The translations under genes and the position numbers were made by a program. From Aldehydirespirator sp965204875 (GTDB lineage: Bacteria; Actinomycetota; Acidimicrobiia; Acidimicrobiales; Aldehydirespiratoraceae): 64,000 nucleotides of DNA. The notes beneath the pieces are model-generated. The model did not search any database. It was not told where the DNA came from and saw nothing but the letters and a program-made list of their open reading frames with translations. Of the stretch, positions 41,823 to 49,886 are shown one piece after another; the stretch's first letter is position 1, and every line of letters starts with the position of its first letter. Where the stretch lies: NCBI GenBank assembly GCA_965204875.1, contig OZ242020.1, forward strand, positions 372,001-436,000, given 5' to 3'.

Positions 41823-42023
41823 CCACAAGCCACCGCCACTGTGCGTATGCCCTGGGACGAGCGGGTCGGTGCCGGCTGATGACGACCGGCCGGGAGCCAC
41901 CCGACCATTTCCTACGGCCTACGATGGGCGTCATGCATGAACCTTGGCAGCGCCGATATGCGCACAGCGCTCGCACAGCCGGAAGGCTCCGCGGCGGCGC
42001 CGTGAAGACATGGTCGTGAAGGC

Positions 42024-42734
42024 ATGACGGCGGCAAGGAGGGCGCTGGTCACCGGCGCCGGCTCGGGCATCGGCGCCGCCTGCGTCGATCGGCTCCTGGC
42101 GCAGGGCTGCCGGGTGACGGCGCTCGACCTGCGAGCGGGCGACATGGCCGACCGTGCGGCAGAGCTTGAGGCTGTGTGCGAGGTCGATGTGACCGACCCC
42201 GCCGCGGTGCGCGCCGTGGACGGCATCGACGAGATGGACATCGTGGTGCAGTCCGCAGGCGTCGTCGGACCCAACGTGGCGCTGCTGGACACCCCGCTGG
42301 AGGAGTGGCAGCGCACCCTGAGCGTGAACGTCACCGGCATCTTCAACGTCATGCAAGCCACTCTGGGTCCGATGGTCGCACGGGGCTGGGGCCGGGTCGT
42401 GAACATCGCCAGCATCGCCGGCAAGGAGGGCAACCCGAACCTGAGCGCCTACTCGGCCAGCAAGGGCGCGGTGATCGCCCTCACCAAGTCGGTGGCCAAG
42501 GAGCTGGCGACGACCGGCGTGATGATCAACTCCGTGGCCCCCGCGGTGATCGCCACTCCCATGAACCTCGCCACCGCCCCCGAGGTGCTGGACTACATGC
42601 TCGCGAAGATCCCCATGGGCCGGCTCGGGCTGCCCGAGGAGGTGGCGGCGCTCGTCGGCTGGCTCTGCTCGCAGGACTGCTCGTTCAGCACCGGAGCCTG
42701 CTTCGACCTCTCCGGAGGCCGAGCCACCTACTGA
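42024..42734 (+). CDS. Short-chain dehydrogenase, FabG-like
   Basis: A 236-residue SDR. LVTGAGSGIGAACVDRL near residue 9 binds the cofactor, the Asp in ALDLRAG suggests preference for NAD, QSAGVVG is the NAG equivalent, and the catalytic set is NIASIAG Ser with YSASKGAV Tyr-Lys near 150. The end is SFSTGACFDLSGGRATY. The family includes 3-oxoacyl reductases and many alcohol dehydrogenases, so the substrate is open. It precedes an NTF2-like gene by 100 bp on the same strand. Confidence 0.88.
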   Translation: MTAARRALVTGAGSGIGAACVDRLLAQGCRVTALDLRAGDMADRAAELEAVCEVDVTDPAAVRAVDGIDEMDIVVQSAGVVGPNVALLDTPLEEWQRTLSVNVTGIFNVMQATLGPMVARGWGRVVNIASIAGKEGNPNLSAYSASKGAVIALTKSVAKELATTGVMINSVAPAVIATPMNLATAPEVLDYMLAKIPMGRLGLPEEVAALVGWLCSQDCSFSTGACFDLSGGRATY

Positions 42735-42834
42735 TCTCGGTGATCTCCCAAGGTGCGACCCACTTATCTCCCAGCGTCGAGCGTCGGAGTGGCTCGGGCC
42801 GCGGAAGCTCGCTGCGCCCCATAGGGTGTCGGGG

Positions 42835-43296
42835 ATGGACTTGCAGACACTCATCGACAGGGCCGAGATCACCGACCTGCTGACTCGATACGCCCGCGCC
42901 GTCGACCGACAGGACTGGGGGCTGTTCCGCAGCGTCTTCACTGCCGACGCCCGCATCGACTACACGCAGGTGGGCGGGGTCGCCGGAGACGTCGAGGAGG
43001 TCGTCGGCTTCCTCACCCCGACGATGGCGATGTTCGAGGCCGTCCAGCACCTGATCTCCAACATCGAGTTCGAGATCGACGGTGACGAGGCGCGGGTCAC
43101 GGCGATGGTCTACAACCCCCTCAAGCTGCCCGACACCCCGATGTGGGCCACCGGCGGGTGGTACCACCACAAGCTGGTGCGCACCGCCGGCGGCTGGCGC
43201 AGCCGCTCGCTGGTGGAGGAGGCGGGCTGGTTCCACGGCGTTCCGGCCCCCGCCGAGGCCGGCGCGACCCCGCAATCCGACACGACCCCGGAGTAG
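42835..43296 (+). CDS. SnoaL/NTF2-like fold protein
   Basis: A 153-residue protein from ATG 42835 (GTG 42826 possible). It begins with helices DLQTLIDRAEITDLLTRYAR and DWGLFRSVFTADARIDY, then shows the curved sheet pattern to WRSRSLVEEAGWF. This is the SnoaL-like SCAN/NTF2 cone, which serves as isomerase, dehydratase or cyclase, for example in steroid and polyketide metabolism. Tyr and Asp residues near 18 and 43 could be catalytic, but the reaction is not predictable. The C-terminal 20 residues are disordered. Confidence 0.8.
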   Translation: MDLQTLIDRAEITDLLTRYARAVDRQDWGLFRSVFTADARIDYTQVGGVAGDVEEVVGFLTPTMAMFEAVQHLISNIEFEIDGDEARVTAMVYNPLKLPDTPMWATGGWYHHKLVRTAGGWRSRSLVEEAGWFHGVPAPAEAGATPQSDTTPE

Positions 43297-43329
43297 AGGC
43301 CGGCACCCCTGGATCGAGGCGGCGGGGCG

Positions 43330-44151
43330 ATGAGGGCGATGAGCACCCCTGGCGCCGATGAGGGCCGGGCATCGCCGGGCGGGGCCTTTCAGCGGCAGGT
43401 GCTGCTGTTCGACGAGTGGCACAGGCGCTTCGAGCGCGACGGCGAGGCGCCTGCGGTCCCGGCGGCGACGGTCGTCGTGCTGCGCGATGTCCCCGGCGGC
43501 CCCGGCGGCACGGAGTCGCTGATGCTCAGGCGGAACTCCCGCCTCGCCTTCGGCGGCATGTGGGTCTTCCCCGGCGGCCGCATCGAGGACGGCGACTACG
43601 ACGCTTCCGGCGACCTGATCACAGCGGCTCGAAACGCCGCGGCACGCGAGGCCCGCGAGGAGGCGGCCATCGTTGTCGACCCGCGGCGCCTGGTCCACTT
43701 CTCCTTCTGGATGCCCCCGCCCATAGCGCCCAAGCGCTTCGCCACCTGGTTCTTCGCCGCCGAGGCGCCGCCCGAGCGAGTGCAGATCGACGACAGCGAG
43801 ATCGTGAACCACGAATGGATGACACCGGCAGAGGCGATGCGGCGCCGCGACGCCGGCGAGATCGAGTTGATTGGCCCGACCTGGGTGAGCCTGCACACGG
43901 TCAGCCGGTTCCGGACCGTCGCGGAGACGCTGGCGGGCCTGCGCCGGCGGCAGCCCCGCAGCTACGAGACCCGGATCGGCTCCGGCCCCGAGGGCCCCGT
44001 GTCGATGTGGCACGGCGACGCCGGCTATGACACCTGCGACCCGACCGTGCCGGGGCCGCGCCACCGCCTGGAGATCACGCCCGGCGGCTATCGCTTCGAC
44101 GACTCCGGCTACAGCGACACCGGGCGGCCCCAAACCGGCAGGTCCGGCTAA
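43330..44151 (+). CDS. NUDIX hydrolase, NUDT19-like
   Basis: A 273-residue protein. PAATVVVLRDV starts the sheet, LMLRRNSRLAFGGMWVFPGGRIEDGDYD leads into the NUDIX helix AAAREAREEAAI near residue 110, which keeps the REAREE metal-binding core but with a long insert after GGRIED. The pattern FPGGR with a spaced helix resembles NUDT7/NUDT19 and actinobacterial relatives acting on CoA derivatives. The C-terminal 80 residues after RYETRI-like SYETRIGSG are a separate domain that I do not recognise. Confidence 0.83.
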   Translation: MRAMSTPGADEGRASPGGAFQRQVLLFDEWHRRFERDGEAPAVPAATVVVLRDVPGGPGGTESLMLRRNSRLAFGGMWVFPGGRIEDGDYDASGDLITAARNAAAREAREEAAIVVDPRRLVHFSFWMPPPIAPKRFATWFFAAEAPPERVQIDDSEIVNHEWMTPAEAMRRRDAGEIELIGPTWVSLHTVSRFRTVAETLAGLRRRQPRSYETRIGSGPEGPVSMWHGDAGYDTCDPTVPGPRHRLEITPGGYRFDDSGYSDTGRPQTGRSG

Positions 44152-44243
44152 GCCCGATCCGAGCCGATCCGAGACGAGGCATTCTCGCGCTCGGCGACCC
44201 CGCCTACTCGCACGAGGCGCCCACTCTCGCCCGGCGACCCCGC

Positions 44244-45143
44244 CTAGGCGGGTCGGGCCAGCAGATCCTCGATCATGGCGGCGAGCTCGATGGGCCTGTC
44301 ACCCTGGATCGAGTGGCCCGCACCCTCCACGACCACATGCACGGCGCCGGGCAGGCGGCGCATCCACTCGGCCACATCGTTGTCGTCCACCACGCTCCAG
44401 GCGCCGCCCTGCCACAGCGCCGTGGGCGCGGCGATCTGTGACACCTTCTCCCAGAGGTCATCGAAGGCGAGTTCTGCGCCTCCGGCGGCGTTCCAGTCCC
44501 GGACCCGGTCGTAGTTCCAGGTCCAGCGCCCGTCGGCCGTCTCGTGGGCGTTGTGGAGCACACCCCTGCGCAGCGACGACTCGCTGCGGGTCGGGTTGTG
44601 CTCGACGGTGCGCCGCAGGATCGCATCGAAGCTGTCGAAATGCTCGGGGCCGTCGACGAAGGCGATGATCGGCTCGGCCTTGGCGTGGTCGGTGCCGGGC
44701 GTCACGTCCACGATGCCCAGGCGGCGCACCAGACCGGGGTGATCGGCCGCTAAGCAGACCGCGACCAGACCGCCCAGCGACATGCCCACCACCGCTTCGG
44801 CCTGCGAAGCCAGAGCCTCAACGGCCACGGCCACGTCGCCGGCCATGGACGCCGGGTCGTAGTTGTGGGCCGGGCGATGGTCGGAGTGCCCGTGACCGGG
44901 GAGGTCCACGGCCACCAGCGGCCGGCCGAGCGCCAGAGCCACGGTGTCCCAGGTGTGGGCGTTCTGGGCGCCGCCATGGATCAGCACCAGCTCGGGCTCG
45001 GCCTCGCCCCACACCAGCGCTGAGAGCCTCAACCCCGACGGCAGATCCACGGGCTCGCGGCGCACCGCGGGAGGGCCCGACCAGGCGATGCCGTGCTCGG
45101 CCGCGTTCTCGCCGAACAGTCCGAACTCGTCGTAGCCGGTCAT
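44244..45143 (-). CDS. Alpha/beta hydrolase
   Basis: A 299-residue hydrolase from ATG 45143. The oxyanion segment is LVLIHGGAQNAHTWD near residue 53, VDLPGHGHSD follows, the nucleophile elbow is VVGMSLGGLVA near 117, and the catalytic His is in EGAGHSIQGDRP near 278. The family includes esterases and C-C bond hydrolases; substrate unknown. Its start overlaps the stop of the ABC-2 permease gene by ATGA, so it may be the last gene of the exporter operon. Confidence 0.88.
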   Translation of the reverse strand: MTGYDEFGLFGENAAEHGIAWSGPPAVRREPVDLPSGLRLSALVWGEAEPELVLIHGGAQNAHTWDTVALALGRPLVAVDLPGHGHSDHRPAHNYDPASMAGDVAVAVEALASQAEAVVGMSLGGLVAVCLAADHPGLVRRLGIVDVTPGTDHAKAEPIIAFVDGPEHFDSFDAILRRTVEHNPTRSESSLRRGVLHNAHETADGRWTWNYDRVRDWNAAGGAELAFDDLWEKVSQIAAPTALWQGGAWSVVDDNDVAEWMRRLPGAVHVVVEGAGHSIQGDRPIELAAMIEDLLARPA

Positions 45144-45973
45144 CGCCCGGCCCCGGCAGTGCCGCGGCGAGCGCCGCGCCGGCCGGCACGGCCCGCGGGC
45201 ACCGCAGGCGACCACGTGAACCGCCGGGCCGCGATCGCGGCGCCGATCGCCAGCCAGAGCACGAGCACGCCGAGCCGCTCCCACTCGACGGCGGGCGCCT
45301 CCGAGAACGGGCTCATGGCCTCACCGAAGGCCAAACCGAAGTGCTTCAGCGGGAACACGTCGCCAGCGATCTGCAGCAGCCGCGGCGCATCGGTGCCGAA
45401 GGGGACGAAGATGTTGGACACGAAGGCCAGCGGGAGCAGTGTGGCGTTGGCGAGCGGCACCGCCACCGAGACCGACTTGGCGACCGAGGCCAGCGCCAGC
45501 CCCAGCGCCGCGAACGACGATGAGCCGGCGGCGAAGGTCAGCAGCATCGCGGGCACCTTCCCGGCCTCGATGTTCACACCGTAGGCGGCGACGCCCAGCG
45601 CCACCATCGCCGCCACGCCGAGCGCCGCGATCCATACCGCCGACAGTACCGCGCCCGCCAGGTAGATGCCCGGCGGCAGGGGCGTGCCCCGGACCCGCTT
45701 GAGGATGCCCAGCTCGCGCCGGGTGGCCAGGTTGATGCCGATGCCGGTGTAGGTGGACGATGCGGCCGCGAACACGGCGAGGCCGGGGGTGTAGAACTGG
45801 CTGCTGTTGACTTCGCCGTAGACGGTGTCGAAGGCGTCGTTGCCGAAGATCGCCGTGAACAGCACCAGCATGAGGATCGGGAACACCAGCGTGAAGAAGG
45901 CCGCGACGGGCGTGCGCCAGAAGATCCGGTTCTGGCTGCGCACGCAGCGCCACAGCAGCCTCGCAGACCTCAT
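45140..45973 (-). CDS. ABC-2 type transporter permease
   Basis: A 277-residue membrane protein with six hydrophobic helices: FFTLVFPILMLVLFTAIFG near residue 28, GLAVFAAASSTYTGIGIN near 65, VWIAALGVAAMVALGVAAYG, SSFAALGLALASVA, ATLLPLAFVSNIFVPFG and LGVLVLWLAIGAAIA. RRELGILKRVRGTPLPPGIYLAG between helices two and three is the ABC-2 signature. It partners with the ATPase encoded just upstream to export drugs or lipids. The tail is Arg/Gly-rich. Confidence 0.9.
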   Translation of the reverse strand: MRSARLLWRCVRSQNRIFWRTPVAAFFTLVFPILMLVLFTAIFGNDAFDTVYGEVNSSQFYTPGLAVFAAASSTYTGIGINLATRRELGILKRVRGTPLPPGIYLAGAVLSAVWIAALGVAAMVALGVAAYGVNIEAGKVPAMLLTFAAGSSSFAALGLALASVAKSVSVAVPLANATLLPLAFVSNIFVPFGTDAPRLLQIAGDVFPLKHFGLAFGEAMSPFSEAPAVEWERLGVLVLWLAIGAAIAARRFTWSPAVPAGRAGRRGARRGTAGAGR

Positions 45974-46037
45974 GCCTGAACGCCTTCCGGCCCGGCCAAC
46001 GCCAACTCAGGCGGACGCTCGCGAGGTTCCCTAGACC

Positions 46038-46979
46038 TCATCCGCGAACGCCACCGCTCGGCGTGACGCCATCGGGGTCGTCGGCCACGAGCCTCAGGTA
46101 GACGTCCTCCAGGCTCGGCGTCGCGACGGTCAGACCCTCCAGCTCGATCCCGCGCTGCGCCGCCCACCCAGTGAGGCGCGCCAGGTCCGCCGTCGGTGTG
46201 TCGGTGGTGATCTCCAGGCTGCGGCCCCTGCCGACCGCGGTTCCCGCCACCGACTCGAGCAGCCCGGCCACCGGATCGGTGCTCTCGGGCACGGTGAAGC
46301 GGATCAGCGTCGAGCCGGCCGTGGCCCTCAACTCCGCCGGCGTGCCCTCGGCCACGATCCGTCCCCGCGACAGCACCGCCACCCGGTCGGCGAGGTGCTG
46401 GGCCTCGTCGAGGTAGTGGGTGGTCAGCAGCACGGCGCGCTGCTGCGAGGCGAGCCGCTCGACCAGCTCCCAGCCGCGCCGGCGCGCCGCCGGGTCGAAC
46501 CCGGTGGTGGGCTCGTCAAGGAACAGCACGTCGGGATCGCCCACCAGCCCGAGCGCCAGGTCGATGCGGCGCTGCTGCCCGCCCGACAGCGTCGCCACAC
46601 GGACATCGGCACTCTCGGTGAGCTGCACCAGCTCGATGACCTCGGCGGTGCGCAGGCGGCGGGAGTAGGACGCCCCGTAGAAGTCGATGGCCTCGCGCAC
46701 CGTCAGCTCCGGGTCGATCCCCGAGGACTGCAGCACGATGCCGATCCGGTCGCGGAACGAGGCGCCTGCCGAGGACGGGTCGGCGCCGAGCACCCGCACA
46801 GTGCCCGAGGTCCGGGTGCGGTAACCCTCGAGGATCTCGACGATGGTGGACTTGCCCGCTCCGTTGGGGCCGAGCAGGGCGAACACCTCGCCCGGCCGCA
46901 CCTGGAACGACACCCCGTCGACGGCTTGCACCGAGCCGTAGTGCTTGACCAGGTCAACGGCTTCCACGGCAGCGTTCAC
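46038..46979 (-). CDS. ABC transporter ATP-binding protein (ABC-2/drug-export type)
   Basis: About 313 residues from GTG 46979; GTG 47012 is also in frame. Walker A is LLGPNGAGKSTIVE near residue 40, the Q-loop IVLQSSGI, the signature TLSGGQQRRIDLALG near 140, Walker B VLFLDEPTTGFDP and the switch His in LTTHYLDEA. The C-terminal part resembles the regulatory domain of DrrA-type exporters. The permease starts 64 bp downstream. The open frame continues to 47081, but that stretch is built from a duplicated segment at 47036-47117 and is not conserved. Confidence 0.92.
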   Translation of the reverse strand: MNAAVEAVDLVKHYGSVQAVDGVSFQVRPGEVFALLGPNGAGKSTIVEILEGYRTRTSGTVRVLGADPSSAGASFRDRIGIVLQSSGIDPELTVREAIDFYGASYSRRLRTAEVIELVQLTESADVRVATLSGGQQRRIDLALGLVGDPDVLFLDEPTTGFDPAARRRGWELVERLASQQRAVLLTTHYLDEAQHLADRVAVLSRGRIVAEGTPAELRATAGSTLIRFTVPESTDPVAGLLESVAGTAVGRGRSLEITTDTPTADLARLTGWAAQRGIELEGLTVATPSLEDVYLRLVADDPDGVTPSGGVRG

Positions 46980-47035
46980 CGCCGCGACGCTAGCGGCGGC
47001 CGGCTGAGCCACGATCCCCGGCGGCCACCCGCGCG

Positions 47036-47122
47036 ATCCGCCGATGCTGCGGGCACGCGGCACTTCGCCGTTGGAGGCCAACGGGACGGGCCGCCCGCGC
47101 GATCCGCCGATGCAGCGGGCAC
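47036..47122 (+). repeat. Direct repeat between the ABC ATPase and the next gene
   Basis: CGCGATCCGCCGATGCTGCG with GGCACGC at about 47032 recurs as CGCGATCCGCCGATGCAGCG with GGCACGC at about 47098, a 66-bp spacing. It fills the divergent spacer and extends one of the open frames spuriously. Confidence 0.8.
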
Positions 47123-47131
47123 GCTGATGCC

Positions 47132-47521
47132 GTGAGACCGCTGCCGGGCATGGAGCCGATCGCGGAGTTCGCCTCGCGCTGGGAGGCGAACGTGGCCCTG
47201 GCCCGGCTGTCCGAGGCCGGCTACGAGGCCGCCGTGCTGGTCGACCCGGCCACCGACGTGGCGCCCCACCACGTGACCGACCGTGTCGCCGTTCTGGTGG
47301 TGCGCTGCGAGGCCGCCGGAGCCGCCGCGGAACTGCTCGGCCTCGACGACCCGGACCCGCAAGCCGAACTGCTCGACGCCGCCTTCCACCGGCAGCGCTT
47401 CTCCGACAGGCCCGCCTGGGTGCGCTATCTCACGTGGACGCTGGTGGCAGCGATACCCGGCCCCTTCGCCGTTCTCGGACTCTGGCTCGCCTGGACGCTG
47501 CTGCGAAGCCTGTTCCCGTGA
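47132..47521 (+). CDS. DUF2007-like small protein with C-terminal membrane helix
   Basis: A 129-residue protein from GTG 47132 (ATG 47150 possible). The first 70 residues (AEFASRWEANVALARLSEAGYEAAVLVDPATD) follow the DUF2007/signal-transducing small fold, with alternating strands and helices. Residues 98-127 are one hydrophobic anchor (YLTWTLVAAIPGPFAVLGLWLAWTLL, shown here in part as TLVAAIPGPFAVLGLW). The function is unknown. It is divergent from the ABC exporter genes. Confidence 0.65.
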   Translation: MRPLPGMEPIAEFASRWEANVALARLSEAGYEAAVLVDPATDVAPHHVTDRVAVLVVRCEAAGAAAELLGLDDPDPQAELLDAAFHRQRFSDRPAWVRYLTWTLVAAIPGPFAVLGLWLAWTLLRSLFP

Positions 47522-47614
47522 ACCGCCGGCGCCGTGCTCGCAGATCACGCCAACACCGCCTCACCGCACGAAACACAGCTCATCACGCGAACCGCTCCAC
47601 CGAGCCGATCTAGG

Positions 47615-48841
47615 ATGGGCGCGGACATGGCCATCACACCCGTCGATCCCCGGCCCCTCGACATCCTCGACGGCGCCTTCTACGTCGACGACCCGTATTC
47701 GCGCTACGCCTGGCTGCGGGAGAACTCGCCCTGCCACTGGGACGGCATCAACGAGCTGTGGGTGATAACCCGCTACGACGACATCGTCGCCATCGAGAAG
47801 AACAAGCGCCTGTTCATCAACTCCGACCGCGACAAGGGCGGCTACCGGCCCAACCTCCCCGCGGATCCGTCGATCATCGGCAACGACGACCCGCTGCACC
47901 AGGCCCGGCGCTCGCTGGTGTCGCGGCGTTTCACACCGCGGGCGGTGCAGCAATGGCGGGGCCACATCACCGAGACGGTGGACGGCCTGCTCGATCCGGT
48001 GCTGGCCCGGGGCAGGGCCGAGATCGTGGGCGAGCTGGCCGCTCCCCTGCCGGCCAGGATGATCGGCCTGCTGCTGGGCTTCGACGACGACCTGTGGCCC
48101 AAGCTCAAGCACTGGTCCGAGGCCACCATCGAGATGGGCGGGGGCCCCCGCTATCACAACCCGGTCGGCGCCGAGGCCGTCATGGAGTTCGTGGTCGCCT
48201 GCACCGGGCTGTACGAGGCGAAGCGCCAGTGCCCGGCCAGCGACGTGATGTCGCACTGGATCGACATCGAGGACAGCAGCGGCGGGCTCGTGGGCGGCGC
48301 TGCGTTCGGTCTCGATCAGATCGTCTCGGACTGCCTGCTGCTGCTCGACGGAGGCGCCGAGACCACCCGCACGGTGATCGCCCGCACCTTGCTGGACCTG
48401 GCCGACCGGCCCGACGCCTGGGACGCTCTGAAGGCGGGCGCCGACCTTGAGACCGCGGTCGAGGAGTTCATCCGCTGGGTGACGCCGATCCACAACATGT
48501 GCCGGGTGGCGACCGCGGACACCGACCTGCACGACCAGACGATCCGTGCGGGTCAGCAGCTGATCATGATGTACCCGTCGGCGAACCGCGACCCCGACCA
48601 CTTTCGTGAGCCCGAGTCCTACGACGTGACCCGCAGCCCCAACAACCACATCGCCTTCGGCTTCGGAACCCACTTCTGCCTCGGCGCGGCGCTGGCCCGC
48701 CTGGAGATCCAGGTGTTCTTCGAGCGCCTGCTCGAGCGGGTCGCATCCATCGAGCGCATCGACGGTGCTCCACAGGTGGAGATGCCCAACGCCTTCGTCT
48801 TCGGCCTGCGCGAGGCTCACCTGGCCCTGACCCCCGCTTGA
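47615..48841 (+). CDS. Cytochrome P450
   Basis: About 408 residues from ATG 47615 (ATG 47627 possible). The I-helix reads LLLDGGAETTRTVIARTL near residue 245, the K-helix EEFIRWVTP has ExxR, and the heme loop is FGFGTHFCLGAALARLEIQ near 348. The NDDPLHQARRSLVSRRFTP segment marks the C-helix. Like the P450 at 28935, it looks like an actinobacterial hydroxylase for hydrophobic substrates. The SDR gene 102 bp downstream, with a strong ribosome site, suggests a two-step oxidation of one substrate. Redox partners are not nearby. Confidence 0.92.
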   Translation: MGADMAITPVDPRPLDILDGAFYVDDPYSRYAWLRENSPCHWDGINELWVITRYDDIVAIEKNKRLFINSDRDKGGYRPNLPADPSIIGNDDPLHQARRSLVSRRFTPRAVQQWRGHITETVDGLLDPVLARGRAEIVGELAAPLPARMIGLLLGFDDDLWPKLKHWSEATIEMGGGPRYHNPVGAEAVMEFVVACTGLYEAKRQCPASDVMSHWIDIEDSSGGLVGGAAFGLDQIVSDCLLLLDGGAETTRTVIARTLLDLADRPDAWDALKAGADLETAVEEFIRWVTPIHNMCRVATADTDLHDQTIRAGQQLIMMYPSANRDPDHFREPESYDVTRSPNNHIAFGFGTHFCLGAALARLEIQVFFERLLERVASIERIDGAPQVEMPNAFVFGLREAHLALTPA

Positions 48842-48943
48842 GCAGACCGACCGACACCCGCCGACACAGGAACTGGCCAGGCCACCGCGGCGCATTCGAC
48901 CGCGACGCCGACACAGAACACCCGCCGAAAGGGAGAACTCCCC

Positions 48944-49771
48944 ATGACCGATACCAGTACTGATCTGTTCAGCTATGCAGGCAAGAAGGTGGTGCTCACC
49001 GGCGGTGCCAGCGGCGTGGGCGCGGCAGCTGTGGAGCTGCTCGCCTCGGCCGGCTGCACAGACCTCACCGTGATCGACCGCAACGAGCCCACGGGCCCGG
49101 CCACCGCCTATATCGCCGCCGACCTCAGCGACCCCGGCTCCATCGACGCTGCGTGCGAGGCGGTCGGCTCCGGCACCGACGTGCTGTTCAACAACGCCGG
49201 CGTGGCCGGGGTGCACGCGCCGGACTTCGTGCTGCGGGTCAACTACCTGGGGCTGCGCCGGCTCAGCGAGAACCTGCTGCCGACCATGAACCGCGGCGGC
49301 GCCATAGTCAACACGGCGTCGGTGGCCGGGCAGGGCTGGAGCGGGCACCTTGCCGAGATCTCCGAGTTGATCGCCATCGACGGTTGGGACGAGGCGCTGT
49401 CATGGATCGCCGGCCACGGCGAGTTGATCGACTCGGCGCCCTACGAGTTCTCCAAGGAGGTTGCCCAAGTCTGGACCATGTTCGGCTCGCGCCGCAGCTA
49501 CATCGATCACGGGGTGCGAACCAACAGCGTGTGCCCGGGCGTGATCGACACTCCCCTGCTGCACGACTTCCGCCGTCACATGACCGAGAAGACCATCGAC
49601 TGGATGGTCGAGCAGTCACGCGGGATCCTCACCAGCGATGACGTGGCGCGCACCCTGCTATTGCTGGGCTCGGACGCCGGTGCCGCCATGAACGGCCACA
49701 ACATGATCGTCGATCACGGCTTCACAGCCTGGTTCACCACGAACCAAGTCGACTTCACCGGCCTGGCCTGA
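48944..49771 (+). CDS. Short-chain dehydrogenase, 3-alpha-hydroxysteroid dehydrogenase-like
   Basis: A 275-residue SDR. VVLTGGASGVGAAAVELLA near residue 16 binds NAD, FNNAGVAG near 82, INTASVAG Ser (written IVNTASVAG) near 125, and the catalytic Tyr-Lys is in YEFSKE near 167. The long insertion between these (SELIAIDGWDEALSWIAGHG) is typical of 3-alpha-HSD/carbonyl reductase-type SDRs. AAAGGGAG-like AAAGGGAGAA at 48928 is a strong ribosome site. It follows the P450 and probably shares its pathway. Confidence 0.86.
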   Translation: MTDTSTDLFSYAGKKVVLTGGASGVGAAAVELLASAGCTDLTVIDRNEPTGPATAYIAADLSDPGSIDAACEAVGSGTDVLFNNAGVAGVHAPDFVLRVNYLGLRRLSENLLPTMNRGGAIVNTASVAGQGWSGHLAEISELIAIDGWDEALSWIAGHGELIDSAPYEFSKEVAQVWTMFGSRRSYIDHGVRTNSVCPGVIDTPLLHDFRRHMTEKTIDWMVEQSRGILTSDDVARTLLLLGSDAGAAMNGHNMIVDHGFTAWFTTNQVDFTGLA

Positions 49772-49786
49772 ACATCGACACGAACA

Positions 49787-49832
49787 CCCGAGTGATCCTC
49801 CAACCCGAGTGATCCTCCAACCCGAGTGATCC
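49787..49832 (+). repeat. 17-bp tandem repeat, two and two-thirds copies
   Basis: CCCGAGTGATCCTCCAA at 49787 and 49804, then CCCGAGTGATCC at 49821. It occupies the spacer between the SDR stop and the helicase start. Confidence 0.93.
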
Positions 49833-49886
49833 ACACGGCGCTGCGCTCCTGCGTCCGGCGGAGGCCGCCCTAGCCTGCGGACTCCG

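Noticed and set aside
47561..49348. 595-codon minus-strand open frame
   Set aside because: It is antisense to the second P450 and the SDR, both with full motif sets.
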